Source: Aureimonas mangrovi
GTDB taxonomy: Bacteria > Pseudomonadota > Alphaproteobacteria > Rhizobiales > Rhizobiaceae
DNA: 64,000 nucleotides
Direction of reading: 5' to 3'
NCBI RefSeq assembly: GCF_014058705.1
Contig: NZ_CP059692.1
Coordinates: 1,369,001-1,433,000, forward strand
Shown: one piece after another, positions 18,186 to 27,376 of the stretch
Numbering within the stretch: the stretch's first letter is position 1
Layout of the letters: every line of letters starts with the position of its first letter
Notes under the pieces: generated by a model
Told to the model about the DNA's origin: nothing
The model's database searches: none
What the model saw: only the letters and a program-made list of their open reading frames with translations
Program-made: the position numbers and the translations under genes

Positions 18186-18508
18186 AAACGCCGAAGCGTG
18201 TCGACGCCGGGTCGCGACGTCGTGCGGCTTCATAGGAGCTTCCGAAGACGCTGTCTATACATCATCGGAAAAAACCGTCGCTTCGCCCTGCGATCACGCT
18301 ACAATCGCGAAGGGATCATGTGCCCAAACAGCCTCCCGGCTCTCGTCTCGGTCGCAAGGTGCTCCAGGCCGTGAGAAGCTCGGTTAACCGTGAGTGCAGG
18401 TATCTCTTGCGCAAGATCGACGATTTACCACCCCGCAATCTTGAGGTGCCAACGTCTCGCTCGAGACGAGAGTCGGCGGACAATCCGGGGGCCGGTGTGG
18501 ATGCTTGC
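18186..18508. other. 323-bp region upstream of the HAD-UbiA gene
   Basis: Holds the leader of the tRNA-Lys gene (minus) and presumably the promoter of the plus-strand pentose operon. A GTG at 18320 is in frame with the downstream gene, but the 63 residues it would add have no HAD or membrane features, so it is treated as upstream region. Confidence 0.5.
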
Positions 18509-19939
18509 ATGACAGACATCGAGCGGCCGATCTATGTCGACCTCGACGGGACGCTGATCCGCGGCGATCTCTTGTGGGAAACCCTGTTCCAGTATGCGCG
18601 CCAGCATCCTGCAGCGCTGTGGCGGATCGTGCCTTGGCTCGGCCGCGGCAAGGCCGGCCTCAAGGCCGCGCTCGCCTCCGCGATCCGCTTCGACGCCTCG
18701 CTGCTGCCGTATCGCGAAGAGGTGGTCGAGGCTCTGCGCCGCGAGCGCGCGCGGGGCCGGCGCATCGTGCTGGCGACCGCTGCCAACGAGAGGCTGGCAC
18801 ACGCCGTCGCCGAGCATCTCGGCCTGTTCGACGCCGTGATGGCGAGCGACGCGACCACCAACCTGTCCGCACGGCGCAAGCTCGACCGCATCCTCCGCGA
18901 CTGCGGGGAAGGCGGCTACGATTACTACGGCAACTCGGCCGACGACGTCTGCCTTCTGGACGCGGCGGGGGAGGCGACCGTCGTGCAGCCCGACAGTGCC
19001 GCAAAGCGCTGGCAGTCCGCGCGCAACGCCCGGCTGCTGGAGGACGAGGGTTCCTCTCTCCTGCGCGGCTGCGTGCGCGCCATGCGGCCACATCAGTGGA
19101 CGAAGAACGCGCTGATCTTCGTGCCGCTGGTACTCGGGCTCGAGTTCTTCCAGTTCTCGCTGTTCGTCGCCGCCGCGTTCGCCTTCGTGTCCTTCTCGGC
19201 GATGGCCTCCGCCATCTACATCATCAACGACCTTCTCGATCTCGATTCCGACCGGCGCCACAAGAACAAGCGCCGCAGGCCCTTTGCGAGCGGCACGGTG
19301 CCGATCCCGACGGGACTTGCCCTTTCGGGTGGCCTATTCCTCTTCTCCTGCGCGGTGGCGTTGTTCCTGCCGCCCGCCTTCTGGCTGGTGCTCGCCAGCT
19401 ATCTCCTCATCACCACCGCCTATTCGGTGGCGCTCAAGCGGATGCTTCTGATCGACGTCCTGACGCTTGCGGCCCTCTACACCACGCGCATCATGGCGGG
19501 CGCGGCGGCTGTGTCGGCTGACGACAGCTTCTGGCTCCTCGCCTTCTCGATCTTCTTCTTCCTCTCGCTCGCTCTCGTGAAGCGATACACCGAGCTGGTG
19601 GAATTCGGCGTGGGTGCCGAGCGCTCCAAGACGGGGCGCGGCTATGTGGACGCCGATCTGGAGACGCTTGCGCAAGCCGGCATGTCTTCTGGCTTCGCCT
19701 CGGTGCTGGTGCTGGCGCTTTATGTCGACAGCGCCGACGTGCGTCAGCTCTACGACCACCCCTATCTCCTGTGGCCGCTGTGCCCCCTGGTCCTCTACAT
19801 CATCGTGCGGATCTGGATCCTGGCGCGCCGCAACCAGATGCACGAGGACCCCGTCGTCTTCATTCTGCGTGACTGGCGCTCGCAAATCATGGTCGCGGCC
19901 GGCGCACTGATGTTCGTGGCCGCGGCTTATGTCGGCTGA
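18509..19939 (+). CDS. HAD phosphatase-UbiA prenyltransferase fusion (polyprenyl-phosphate phosphoribosyltransferase type)
   Basis: Protein of 476 residues joining a HAD-type phosphatase (about residues 1-200; D11-L-D13-G-T motif I and YGNSADDVCLLDAAG motif IV) to a UbiA-family membrane prenyltransferase (about 195-476). The UbiA aspartate motif starts at N240-D241 (NDLLDLDSDRRHKNKRRRP). In mycobacteria the UbiA Rv3806c moves phosphoribose from PRPP to decaprenyl phosphate, and a phosphatase then removes the 5-phosphate. A HAD-UbiA fusion could do both steps. The next gene is DprE1-like and overlaps by 11 bp, which supports this over quinone or haem prenylation. The start at ATG 18509 is the first one giving a HAD-like N-terminus. 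Confidence 0.88.
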   Translation: MTDIERPIYVDLDGTLIRGDLLWETLFQYARQHPAALWRIVPWLGRGKAGLKAALASAIRFDASLLPYREEVVEALRRERARGRRIVLATAANERLAHAVAEHLGLFDAVMASDATTNLSARRKLDRILRDCGEGGYDYYGNSADDVCLLDAAGEATVVQPDSAAKRWQSARNARLLEDEGSSLLRGCVRAMRPHQWTKNALIFVPLVLGLEFFQFSLFVAAAFAFVSFSAMASAIYIINDLLDLDSDRRHKNKRRRPFASGTVPIPTGLALSGGLFLFSCAVALFLPPAFWLVLASYLLITTAYSVALKRMLLIDVLTLAALYTTRIMAGAAAVSADDSFWLLAFSIFFFLSLALVKRYTELVEFGVGAERSKTGRGYVDADLETLAQAGMSSGFASVLVLALYVDSADVRQLYDHPYLLWPLCPLVLYIIVRIWILARRNQMHEDPVVFILRDWRSQIMVAAGALMFVAAAYVG

Positions 19940-21278
19940 GACATTTCAGAGCTGGGGGCGCGTCCAACGCAACGAACGTCGCGCCGTCAGCGAATTCGAA
20001 TGCGGCGATGCTTTCGCCATCTCGGAGGGTAGCGTGCTTCCGGTCGGCTGCGGTCGCTCCTACGGCGACAGCTGCCTGAACGACGCCGGCACGCTGATCG
20101 ACATGCGCCGGCATACCGGTATCTTGTCGTTCGACGAGGAAACGGGTCTTCTCGAGGCGAAGGCGGGAACGCTCCTGCGTGACATCACGCAGCGAGCGGC
20201 CCCGGCCGGCTGGTTCCTTCCGGTGACGCCGGGTACGCAATTCGTTACCCTCGGCGGCGCCATCGCCAACGACGTCCACGGAAAGAACCACCACCTGCGC
20301 GGTACCTTCGGCCGCTGGGTGCGCGCCTTTCCCCTTCTGCGCTCGGACGCGCCCGTCCGGGATCTCGAGCCGGGCGACGAACTCTTCGCGGCGACGATCG
20401 GAGGCATGGGGCTGACCGGGATCGTCGAGCGCGCGACGATCCAGCTCATGCGCGTCGGCTCGACAGCGATCCGACAGACGACGAAGCGCTTCGATCATCT
20501 CGGCGATTTCTTCCCGCTTTGCGAGGAGGCGGAAGAGCGGCACGAATATGTCGTCGCCTGGATCGACAGCCTCGCCGGCGGTGACCGGCTCGGCCGGGGC
20601 CATCTCATCTGCGGCGACCACGAGACGCGGGGCGATCGGAGCGGCGTTGCCCGCAGCCCCATCGCCACGGTGCCATTCACGCCGCCGCTCAGCCCCCTCG
20701 CGGGACCGACACTGCGGGCCTTCAACGAAATCTATTATCGCCGGATGGGCGCGAAGCCGCAGATCGCGAACGTGCCGTTCGACGCCTTCTTCTATCCTCT
20801 CGACCGCGTGCGCTGCTGGAACCGGCTGTACGGCCCGCGTGGCCTGCACCAGCACCAAAGTGTCGTGCCGCTCGGCGATGCGCCGCGGGTGGTGCGCGCG
20901 CTGATCGAGGCGGCGCGGGCGCGCGGGCAGGGCTCGTTCCTGACCGTTCTCAAGCGCTTTGCCGCGTTGCCGAGCCCCGGCCTTCTCAGCTTTCCGCGCG
21001 AAGGCTACACATTGACGCTCGATTTCGCCCATAAGGGTGGGGCGACGCTCGCCCTTCTCGACGAGCTGGACATGATCGCCATCTCGGCGGGCGGAGCGGT
21101 GAACCCTTACAAGGACGGCCGTATGTCGCGCGAGGTTTTCGCTCGCTCCTTCCCGCAGTGGCGCAAGCTGGAAGGCCTGCGCGATCCTCGGATCGCTTCC
21201 GATTTCTGGCGAAGGGTGACGCAGGAAGCCGTAACGGCAGGCCGAGATGACGAAGAATCGCTTCGACAGACGGCGTAA
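19929..21278 (+). CDS. DprE1-like FAD-dependent oxidoreductase (polyprenylphosphoryl-ribose 2'-oxidase type)
   Basis: FAD-dependent oxidase of 449 residues of the vanillyl-alcohol-oxidase/DprE1 class. The FAD-binding region is clear: VLPVGCGRSYGDSCLND (about residues 35-51), then TPGTQFVTLGGAIANDVHGKNH and GTFGRWV (about 98-129), and TIGGMGLTGIV near 157. DprE1 oxidises the 2'-OH of decaprenylphosphoryl-ribose as the first half of epimerisation to arabinose. The gene overlaps the UbiA-fusion gene by 11 bp and is followed by an SDR, matching the mycobacterial DprE1/DprE2 pair. Product identity in this organism is inferred. Confidence 0.88.
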   Translation: MSAETFQSWGRVQRNERRAVSEFECGDAFAISEGSVLPVGCGRSYGDSCLNDAGTLIDMRRHTGILSFDEETGLLEAKAGTLLRDITQRAAPAGWFLPVTPGTQFVTLGGAIANDVHGKNHHLRGTFGRWVRAFPLLRSDAPVRDLEPGDELFAATIGGMGLTGIVERATIQLMRVGSTAIRQTTKRFDHLGDFFPLCEEAEERHEYVVAWIDSLAGGDRLGRGHLICGDHETRGDRSGVARSPIATVPFTPPLSPLAGPTLRAFNEIYYRRMGAKPQIANVPFDAFFYPLDRVRCWNRLYGPRGLHQHQSVVPLGDAPRVVRALIEAARARGQGSFLTVLKRFAALPSPGLLSFPREGYTLTLDFAHKGGATLALLDELDMIAISAGGAVNPYKDGRMSREVFARSFPQWRKLEGLRDPRIASDFWRRVTQEAVTAGRDDEESLRQTA

Positions 21279-21409
21279 AACATCCTTTCACCTTCCAAGC
21301 ACTTCATGCGCAATTCATCCTGAGTCATGCAGGTGTGTGCTTCTGCAGTGCGGCATGACATGATATTACAACCATGCGGCGAGAAGCCCGCGGTGAGGCA
21401 TCCTTCGCA

Positions 21410-21844
21410 ATGTCTAGATACATCCCGTTCATCCTGTTCACCGTGTTGACGAACGCGCTGGCGCAGCTTCTGTTGAAGTACGGCATGACCCATCTCGGCA
21501 GCCTCGGATTTGCCGGCGTGAACCCAATCCTGCGTGTTCTCCAGATCGTCTTCAGCCCTTTCGTCTTCCTGGGGCTCCTGACCTTCGTCATCTCGATGGC
21601 ATCGCATCTTTACGTTTTGTCGAAGGTGGAGCTGTCCTACGCCTATCCGTTCCTCTCGCTTGCCTATGTCGTCGTCGCCGTCGCCGCCTGGCTCCTCTTC
21701 TCGGAGAACCTGAACGGCTGGCGCATCGGCGGCATCGCGCTCATCTGCGTGGGAACGGTCCTCATCGCTCAGGGCGGCAGCCGCGTCGATGGCGAGACGC
21801 CAACCCGTGAAACGCATTCATCCCGGAACGAGGGCGTCCGATGA
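21410..21844 (+). CDS. SMR/EamA-type small membrane protein (probable lipid-linked sugar flippase)
   Basis: Membrane protein of 144 residues with four hydrophobic segments and the small-multidrug-resistance/ArnE-like motifs NALAQLLLKYGM (about residues 12-23) and LSYAYPFLSLAYV near 76-88. Half-size EamA proteins of this type flip undecaprenyl-linked sugars (for example ArnE/ArnF). The position between the DprE1-like and SDR genes suggests it moves the lipid-linked pentose across the inner membrane. The start was placed at MSRYIPF, which begins the first membrane helix; an upstream ATG at 21374 would add 12 polar residues. The stop overlaps the next ATG. Confidence 0.82.
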   Translation: MSRYIPFILFTVLTNALAQLLLKYGMTHLGSLGFAGVNPILRVLQIVFSPFVFLGLLTFVISMASHLYVLSKVELSYAYPFLSLAYVVVAVAAWLLFSENLNGWRIGGIALICVGTVLIAQGGSRVDGETPTRETHSSRNEGVR

Positions 21845-22854
21845 AGCACGTCATTTTCGGAGGCGACGGTTTCGTCGGCCGCCATCTCGCAGCACAACTC
21901 GTCAAGGATGGCGAGGAGGTGATCGTCGCCGACATCGCCCGCAGCGATCTGCCTCACTACCAGCACTCGACCCATCTGACGACGGATGTCACCGATGCGG
22001 CCGCCGTGCGAGCGGTGCCGATCACGGCCGACGACATGGTCTACAACCTGTCGGCCAAGATGCTTTCGCCGATCGTCACGCGCGCCGAGCGCCATGCTTT
22101 CTTCTGGCCGGTGAACTACGACGGCACGAAGAACATCATGGAGGCGATGGACGAGGTGGGGGCCTCCAAGCTGGTCCATTACACGACCGACATGATCTAC
22201 GGGCACACCTACACCTACCCGCAGAAGGAGGACCATCCGGCCAACCCCCTCGGCGAGTACGGTCTGTCGAAGCTGAAAACGGAGGAACTGGCCGCCCAGT
22301 GGCGCACGCGCGGCATGCGCGTCTCCCTGTTCCGGCCGCGTCTCATCATCGGTCCGGGCCGGCTCGGCATTCTCGAGAAGCTGTTCAAGCTCGTCGACAT
22401 GAACCTGCCGGTGCCGATGATCGGCTCCGGCGCGAACCCCTATCAGTTCATCTCAGTCTTCGACTGCGCGCAGGCTGCGCGCCTCGCCTGGAAAGCGGGT
22501 GTGCCGAACGAAGCGTACAATCTCGGCTCCGACAACCCGCCGCCGGTGCGCAAGCTCCTCGGCGATCTCGTCAAGCATGCGGGCTCGAAGTCGATGCTTC
22601 TGCCGACGCCAGCCTTTGCGGTCAAGCGCACGCTCGACTTCCTCGACTGGCTGAACATGCCGATCATGGACCCCGAGCAGTATCTGATCGCCGACGAGAT
22701 GTGCATTCTCGACTGCTCGAAGGCCAAGCGCGATCTCGGCTGGGAAGCGCGTTTCCGTGACGAGGACATGCTGATCGCGGCCTATTCTGAGTATCGGGCC
22801 AAGAAGGAAGGCCGGCCTGTGAAGCCGAGCCTCTTCCCGCAAGCAGCCGAGTGA
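21841..22854 (+). CDS. NAD-dependent epimerase/dehydratase (extended SDR)
   Basis: Extended short-chain dehydrogenase of 337 residues that probably acts on a nucleotide- or lipid-linked sugar. The N-terminal FGGDGFVGRHLA is the G-x-x-G-x-x-G NAD-binding loop. The catalytic pair is Tyr140 and Lys144 in EYGLSKLK, with a preceding T-T-D in place of the usual T/S-S-x. It starts within the stop of the SMR gene and sits 11 bp before an aminotransferase. In the pathway model it could reduce the 2'-keto intermediate (the DprE2 step) or prepare a keto-sugar for transamination. DprE2 itself is a classical, shorter SDR, so equivalence is uncertain. Confidence 0.85.
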   Translation: MKHVIFGGDGFVGRHLAAQLVKDGEEVIVADIARSDLPHYQHSTHLTTDVTDAAAVRAVPITADDMVYNLSAKMLSPIVTRAERHAFFWPVNYDGTKNIMEAMDEVGASKLVHYTTDMIYGHTYTYPQKEDHPANPLGEYGLSKLKTEELAAQWRTRGMRVSLFRPRLIIGPGRLGILEKLFKLVDMNLPVPMIGSGANPYQFISVFDCAQAARLAWKAGVPNEAYNLGSDNPPPVRKLLGDLVKHAGSKSMLLPTPAFAVKRTLDFLDWLNMPIMDPEQYLIADEMCILDCSKAKRDLGWEARFRDEDMLIAAYSEYRAKKEGRPVKPSLFPQAAE

Positions 22855-22865
22855 GGAGCAAGGAG

Positions 22866-24320
22866 ATGCTGGAACGCGTCGAAACCATCGCGCCGAAAGA
22901 CGAGCCCGCCTTCCGCCGCGGTCCTGCCAAGCCTTCGCTCCTCAGCGTCGAGGACGCCAAGGCGATGGATGTCGGCGAGATGGCGAGCCTGTTCAAGGCC
23001 CACATCAACCCCGGCCAGTTCCATTTCATGAAGCTGCTCGGCTTCCACAAGGTGAAGGTCGAACGTGCCGAGGGCATGTACTACATCGACCAGAACGGCC
23101 GCAGGATTCTCGATTTCTTCGGCGGGTTCGGCTCGCTCGCCTTCGGCCACAACCACCCGCGCATCCTCGCCGCGCGTCAGCGCTTCCAGGACGAGAAGCG
23201 CCACGAGATCGCGATCGCCTTCCTGTCGCAGTACGCAGCCGCGCTCGCCAAGAACCTCGCCGCGATCTCCCCCGGCGACCTAGACATGGTCTTCCTTGGC
23301 TCCTCCGGATCGGAGGCAATGGAGGCGGCGGTGAAGGTTGCCGAGCGTGCGAGCGGGCGGAAGAACTGCAAGATCGTCCATGCCGAGAACTCGTTCCACG
23401 GCAAGACGAAGGGCGTCCTGTCGCTGACGGATTCGCCACTCTATCAAGGCGAGTTCAAGCTGACGGGCAACACCTACAAGGTGCCCTTCGGCGATCTGGC
23501 CGCCCTCGAACGGCTTCTGCGCTCCGATCCGGATATCGGCGTCGTGGTGCTGGAGACGATCCAGGGCGGGGCGGGTATCGTGACCGCGCCGACTGCCTAT
23601 TGGCAGGGGGTGCGGCGCCTGTGCGACGAGATGAACGTCCTGTGGGTGGCCGACGAGGTTCAGTGCGGTTTCGGCCGTTCGGGCCGGTTCTATGCCTTCG
23701 AGCATCACGGCGTGGTGCCGGACGTGACCGCGCTCGCCAAGAGCTTCGGCGGCGGCAAGGCCGCGATGGCGGCCATGATCGCGCGGCGTGAGGTCTACAT
23801 GAAGGCCTATGGGACGCCAAAGACCGCTATGATCCATGCGCACGCGACCTTCGGCGGCATAGGCGAGGGATGCATCACTTCGATCGAGGCGCTGAACACG
23901 CTCTACGACGAGGACCTGATCGGCAATTCTGCGGAGGTCGGCGCCTATCTCCTGGAACGGCTGCGGGCGATCGCCGCGAAATACCCGACCATCATCAAGG
24001 AAGTGCGCGGTCAGGGCCTGATGGTGGGGCTCGAGTTCCACGACTTCTCGCGCACGCTGCCGCTGGCGCTGCGGCCCATGGTGGCGATCCTCGACGACAA
24101 GCTGAAGGGTTCGCTGTCAGGCTTCGTCGGTGCACTGCTCCTGCGCGACCACGACGTCCTCGTCGCCTTCACCGAATACAATCGCAACGTCATTCGTCTC
24201 GAGCCGCCGCTGATCTGCACGCGCGAGAACGTCGACCAGTTCTGCGATGCGCTCGACGCGCTTCTTTCGCGCGGGATCGTGGCGATCGTGAAGGACTTCG
24301 TCAAAAGCCAGATCGGCTGA
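22866..24320 (+). CDS. Class III PLP-dependent aminotransferase
   Basis: Aminotransferase of 484 residues of the class III (ornithine/putrescine/glutamate-semialdehyde) type. Conserved features are FFGGFGSLAFGHNHPRI at the N-terminus, FLGSSGSEAMEAAVKVA (PLP phosphate site), ADEVQCGFGRSGRFYAFEHHG, and the Schiff-base lysine K292 in ALAKSFGGGKAA. The ATG at 22866, about 7 bp after GAGGAG, is preferred to the GTG at 22851 that overlaps the upstream stop. Class III enzymes mostly use amines and semialdehydes, but some act on sugars. In this operon it may add an amino group to the lipid-linked sugar or to a lipid head group. A strong terminator follows. Confidence 0.88.
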   Translation: MLERVETIAPKDEPAFRRGPAKPSLLSVEDAKAMDVGEMASLFKAHINPGQFHFMKLLGFHKVKVERAEGMYYIDQNGRRILDFFGGFGSLAFGHNHPRILAARQRFQDEKRHEIAIAFLSQYAAALAKNLAAISPGDLDMVFLGSSGSEAMEAAVKVAERASGRKNCKIVHAENSFHGKTKGVLSLTDSPLYQGEFKLTGNTYKVPFGDLAALERLLRSDPDIGVVVLETIQGGAGIVTAPTAYWQGVRRLCDEMNVLWVADEVQCGFGRSGRFYAFEHHGVVPDVTALAKSFGGGKAAMAAMIARREVYMKAYGTPKTAMIHAHATFGGIGEGCITSIEALNTLYDEDLIGNSAEVGAYLLERLRAIAAKYPTIIKEVRGQGLMVGLEFHDFSRTLPLALRPMVAILDDKLKGSLSGFVGALLLRDHDVLVAFTEYNRNVIRLEPPLICTRENVDQFCDALDALLSRGIVAIVKDFVKSQIG

Positions 24321-24348
24321 GCGACGGCGACGCGAAGTGAAGCTTCGA

Positions 24349-24377
24349 AGGGCCGGGCGGCGACGCCCGGCCCTTTC
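24349..24377 (+). terminator. Rho-independent terminator after the pentose operon
   Basis: Perfect 11-bp GC-rich inverted repeat (24349-24359 with 24364-24374) around a GCGA tetraloop, followed by a short T run. It lies between the convergent aminotransferase and GT-C-like genes and mainly suits plus-strand transcripts. Confidence 0.8.
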
Positions 24378-24382
24378 AGCAT

Positions 24383-26107
24383 TCAGCCTCGCGGGTAGGC
24401 GAGCCAGCATGCCGAGAGACGGATCTCCCGCCGTCCCTCCAGCGCGGGCGCGTAAATGTCGCGCAAGGCCTCGTTCGCCGAGGTGATAGGGCAGGCCGGG
24501 TACAGGATGAGGTCGCTCGCCGAGACCTCGGCCATGGTCCGCTCGTCCGGCGGCTGCGGCACGGTCCGATACGGATCGGCGCCGATCGCGACGTATCGCG
24601 GCCCTTGCCGATCCAGAATGTAGGGGAACGGATTGACGAAGTTCAGCGACAGGATCGTCTCGAAGCGGACGCCGTTCTCGCGCTCATAGGCGAGGATCGC
24701 ATCGGCGGCCTCGTCGGCCGCCATCAGCCAGCCGAGCTGGAAGTCGAGGTCGGAGTAGAGCGAAAGGCCTGGCAGGATGTTCCTGTCCGCAAAGGCCTGG
24801 AACGCGTCCGCGTGCTCGATGTAGACCTCTCGCGACAGCCGGGCGCGCTCCATCGCCTCCGGGCGCTGGCTGACCTGCCCGAGCGCCTTCAGATGCGTAT
24901 GGTCCAGCGCGACGTACCCGTAGGCTTGCCCGATCATCGCGCGCGAAAAGCGATGGAGGGTATCGACCAGAGGCGGCAGCGCCGTTGCGGCGACGAGGAT
25001 CAGAATGACGGCGCGCAGGCGCGGCGCAGGGCGGCGGCTCACCTGCAGGATCGCGAGAAGCACGGGCCAGAGCAGGATGAAGGCCTGTCCGCCGGTGTTC
25101 TGGGTTTCGTAGAAGAGGCCGGCGAAGAGAGTCACGCCGAGCCACAGGGATGGCCTGTCGAGAAGCCTCGTTATCACCTTCACCAGCGGGGCCCGACGTT
25201 TGGCGCCGAGGATCAGGCCGATCTCCCGGCGCTCCGCGAAGAGCAGCGCCAGCAAAAGAAGTGATGCCGAGCCGAAGACGCCGAAATGCAGCGAGGCCGC
25301 CTGGAGGAAACGGGAGAGGAGGCCGCCTTCATTCATCGTGATGAGCGTCGCGATGTCCTGCAGATAGGCCGAAGGCGTGCCGGTCAGCAGTTGCAGCACT
25401 GCGAGCGCGGCCAGAAAGCCGAGGGCCGCGCCGATCGCGGCCTTCCAGCCGACGCGACCGGCCGCGAAGGCGAAGGCGCAGACGAGACCACCGGCCAGAA
25501 AGCCCGTGATCTTGACGAGGAAGAGTGCGAGGCACAGCCAGGCGATCAGGACCGCCAGGATGACGCGGCTGCGCGTGAAGAGAAGAGAGGCGACGAGCAG
25601 GTAGAGAAGCTCGGCGCCGTGGCGGTTGTAGATGCCGTAGCCGTCCACGCTCGGGAAGGTCGAATACTGCTCGACATTCATCGGCATGAGCTGGAAGGCG
25701 AGGAAGGGCAGGAGCAGCGCGAAAGCGATCGAGCGCGAGCGGCGGCCGATATCGAACACCAGAAGCGCGAGCGCGGGCGCGGACACGGCCAAAAGCGACC
25801 ACTGAACGAGAAGCAGCGGCTGGGCTCGCTCGAAAAGCGCCATCCCGGCAGCAAAGAGCCAGTAGGCGAGAGGGCCGACGGGCGCGAAGAAGTCCACGGA
25901 GGGTTGCTGGCCCGTCAGGACCCGTTGTCCGCCATCAAGGTAGACAACGAGGTCCCAGTACATCGCTCCGACAGGAAGCTTCAGTGGAATTGACAGGAGG
26001 AGGACGCACAGGATCAGGACCAGCGCGAGAATCAGAAGCGGCCAGAGCACCCGCTTGCGATCACGCGCATGCCCGGCCTCGTCGCGTATGCCGGCCGCCT
26101 GTGCCAT
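24383..26107 (-). CDS. Large polytopic membrane protein, GT-C glycosyltransferase-like
   Basis: Membrane protein of 574 residues with roughly ten to twelve hydrophobic segments and a soluble C-terminal domain (about residues 400-574). After the first helix comes an extracytoplasmic loop YWDLVVYLDGGQRVLTGQQP followed by DFFAPVGPLAYW. An acidic first loop of this sort is the catalytic hallmark of GT-C transferases that use polyprenyl-phosphate sugars. Its convergent position beside the lipid-linked pentose operon makes it a candidate acceptor-side transferase. No specific family was recognised. The ATG at 26107 is preferred over the GTG at 26146 because of a GAGG-type ribosome site. Confidence 0.7.
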   Translation of the reverse strand: MAQAAGIRDEAGHARDRKRVLWPLLILALVLILCVLLLSIPLKLPVGAMYWDLVVYLDGGQRVLTGQQPSVDFFAPVGPLAYWLFAAGMALFERAQPLLLVQWSLLAVSAPALALLVFDIGRRSRSIAFALLLPFLAFQLMPMNVEQYSTFPSVDGYGIYNRHGAELLYLLVASLLFTRSRVILAVLIAWLCLALFLVKITGFLAGGLVCAFAFAAGRVGWKAAIGAALGFLAALAVLQLLTGTPSAYLQDIATLITMNEGGLLSRFLQAASLHFGVFGSASLLLLALLFAERREIGLILGAKRRAPLVKVITRLLDRPSLWLGVTLFAGLFYETQNTGGQAFILLWPVLLAILQVSRRPAPRLRAVILILVAATALPPLVDTLHRFSRAMIGQAYGYVALDHTHLKALGQVSQRPEAMERARLSREVYIEHADAFQAFADRNILPGLSLYSDLDFQLGWLMAADEAADAILAYERENGVRFETILSLNFVNPFPYILDRQGPRYVAIGADPYRTVPQPPDERTMAEVSASDLILYPACPITSANEALRDIYAPALEGRREIRLSACWLAYPRG

Positions 26108-26425
26108 CACCCCTGCCTCTGCCGACCCCGTTGAGATGCGCAGCACTCTCGCGCGCCAGTTGTTAAGGCCGCGTTCCCGATTCGAGATGCGCGAACGCTA
26201 TGCGCGTCCGGAACTCGGCATCACCTATGAACGGCCGCCTCCATGATCCGGCGCGACGACTGGCTGCAGTTCGGAGCCGCCGCGTGCCGCAAGCTGGGTC
26301 TGGAACTGGCCGGGAGGCCCGTCGGCATTCGCCCCCGCCGCATGAAGACAGCGCGCATGGCGAAACCGGACGACCGTTCGGCAGAAGCCAGCGGCAGGAG
26401 GTTCCGCCGTGAGCGGCCTCGGGTG

Positions 26426-27376
26426 CTATTCGGGGAGCTTGGCCTTCGGCGTCGGCTGCTTCCACATCGCGCTCTGCTCGAAGACGAGCACGATGACGAT
26501 CGCAACTGCGAACGGTACCAGGAGATAGAGGATACGGAAGACGAGGAGCGCGGCGAGAACGTCGGTGTCCGGCACGTCGCTGAGCCCAGTCAGGAATGCG
26601 ACCTCGAGGACGCCGAGCCCGCCCGGCGCGTGGCTGACGAGCGCGAGCGAGAAGGAGATGACGAAGATCGCCATCACCACGACGAAGCCGGGATTGCTCT
26701 CGGGCGGCAGCGCGAAATAGATGATCGCCGCCGCAAAGATGATTTCGGCTGGTGCCACGAGCAACTGGCGCCACACCACCGTTCGCCGCGGATACTCCAG
26801 ATGGAAGCGCCCGATCGACAGCGGTTTGAAGCCGAGGAGGCTGCCGGTCACGTAGAGGCCGACGATCAGCGCGATGCCCGCGACGACGAGGTAGGAGATG
26901 CTCGGCGCCACGTCGAAATAGCGCGTCAGGATTTCCGGCTGGATGGCGAGCGCGACGCCCGCGACGAGTATGACCCCGAGACCGAAGGTGAAGGAACAGA
27001 AGGCGATCAGGAGAGCGACCTCGCCGACCGACAGACCCTTCGACTTGTAGGCGCGATAGCGCACCACGGCGCCCGAGAAGACCGATGCGCCGATATTGTG
27101 CGACAGTGCGTAGGTGGTGAAGGACGTGGCCGCGACAAAGGGAAAGGGGACGTCGCGACGCAGATGCTTCAGCGCGAGCCGATCGTAGAGACCGAGCATG
27201 GCGTAAGCCGCCAGGGCCGCTGCTATCGAGCCCATCCACTGCCAGCGATCGATCGCCTTGAAGCTGCCGAGGATCTCGTCGAGCGAAAGCTCGCGCACTT
27301 CGTGGTAGAGGATCCAGCAGGAGAAAACGACGGCCGCCAGGCCGATGACGGGCCAGACGTAATCCTTCAGTTTCAT
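26426..27376 (-). CDS. YbhN/AglD-type membrane protein (lysylphosphatidylglycerol synthase TM region, UPF0104)
   Basis: Integral membrane protein of 316 residues with about eight hydrophobic segments and the family features YALSHNIGASVFSGAVVRYRAY near 90-110 and SHAPGGLGVLE near 255-265. The group includes the membrane half of MprF and flippase-like proteins often found beside glycolipid or aminoacyl-lipid genes. No MprF synthase domain is attached. The start was chosen at MKLKDYVW, after a GAAGGA site; in-frame codons upstream lack coding character. It may help present lipid-linked products of the neighbouring operon, but this is only suggested by location. Confidence 0.82.
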   Translation of the reverse strand: MKLKDYVWPVIGLAAVVFSCWILYHEVRELSLDEILGSFKAIDRWQWMGSIAAALAAYAMLGLYDRLALKHLRRDVPFPFVAATSFTTYALSHNIGASVFSGAVVRYRAYKSKGLSVGEVALLIAFCSFTFGLGVILVAGVALAIQPEILTRYFDVAPSISYLVVAGIALIVGLYVTGSLLGFKPLSIGRFHLEYPRRTVVWRQLLVAPAEIIFAAAIIYFALPPESNPGFVVVMAIFVISFSLALVSHAPGGLGVLEVAFLTGLSDVPDTDVLAALLVFRILYLLVPFAVAIVIVLVFEQSAMWKQPTPKAKLPE

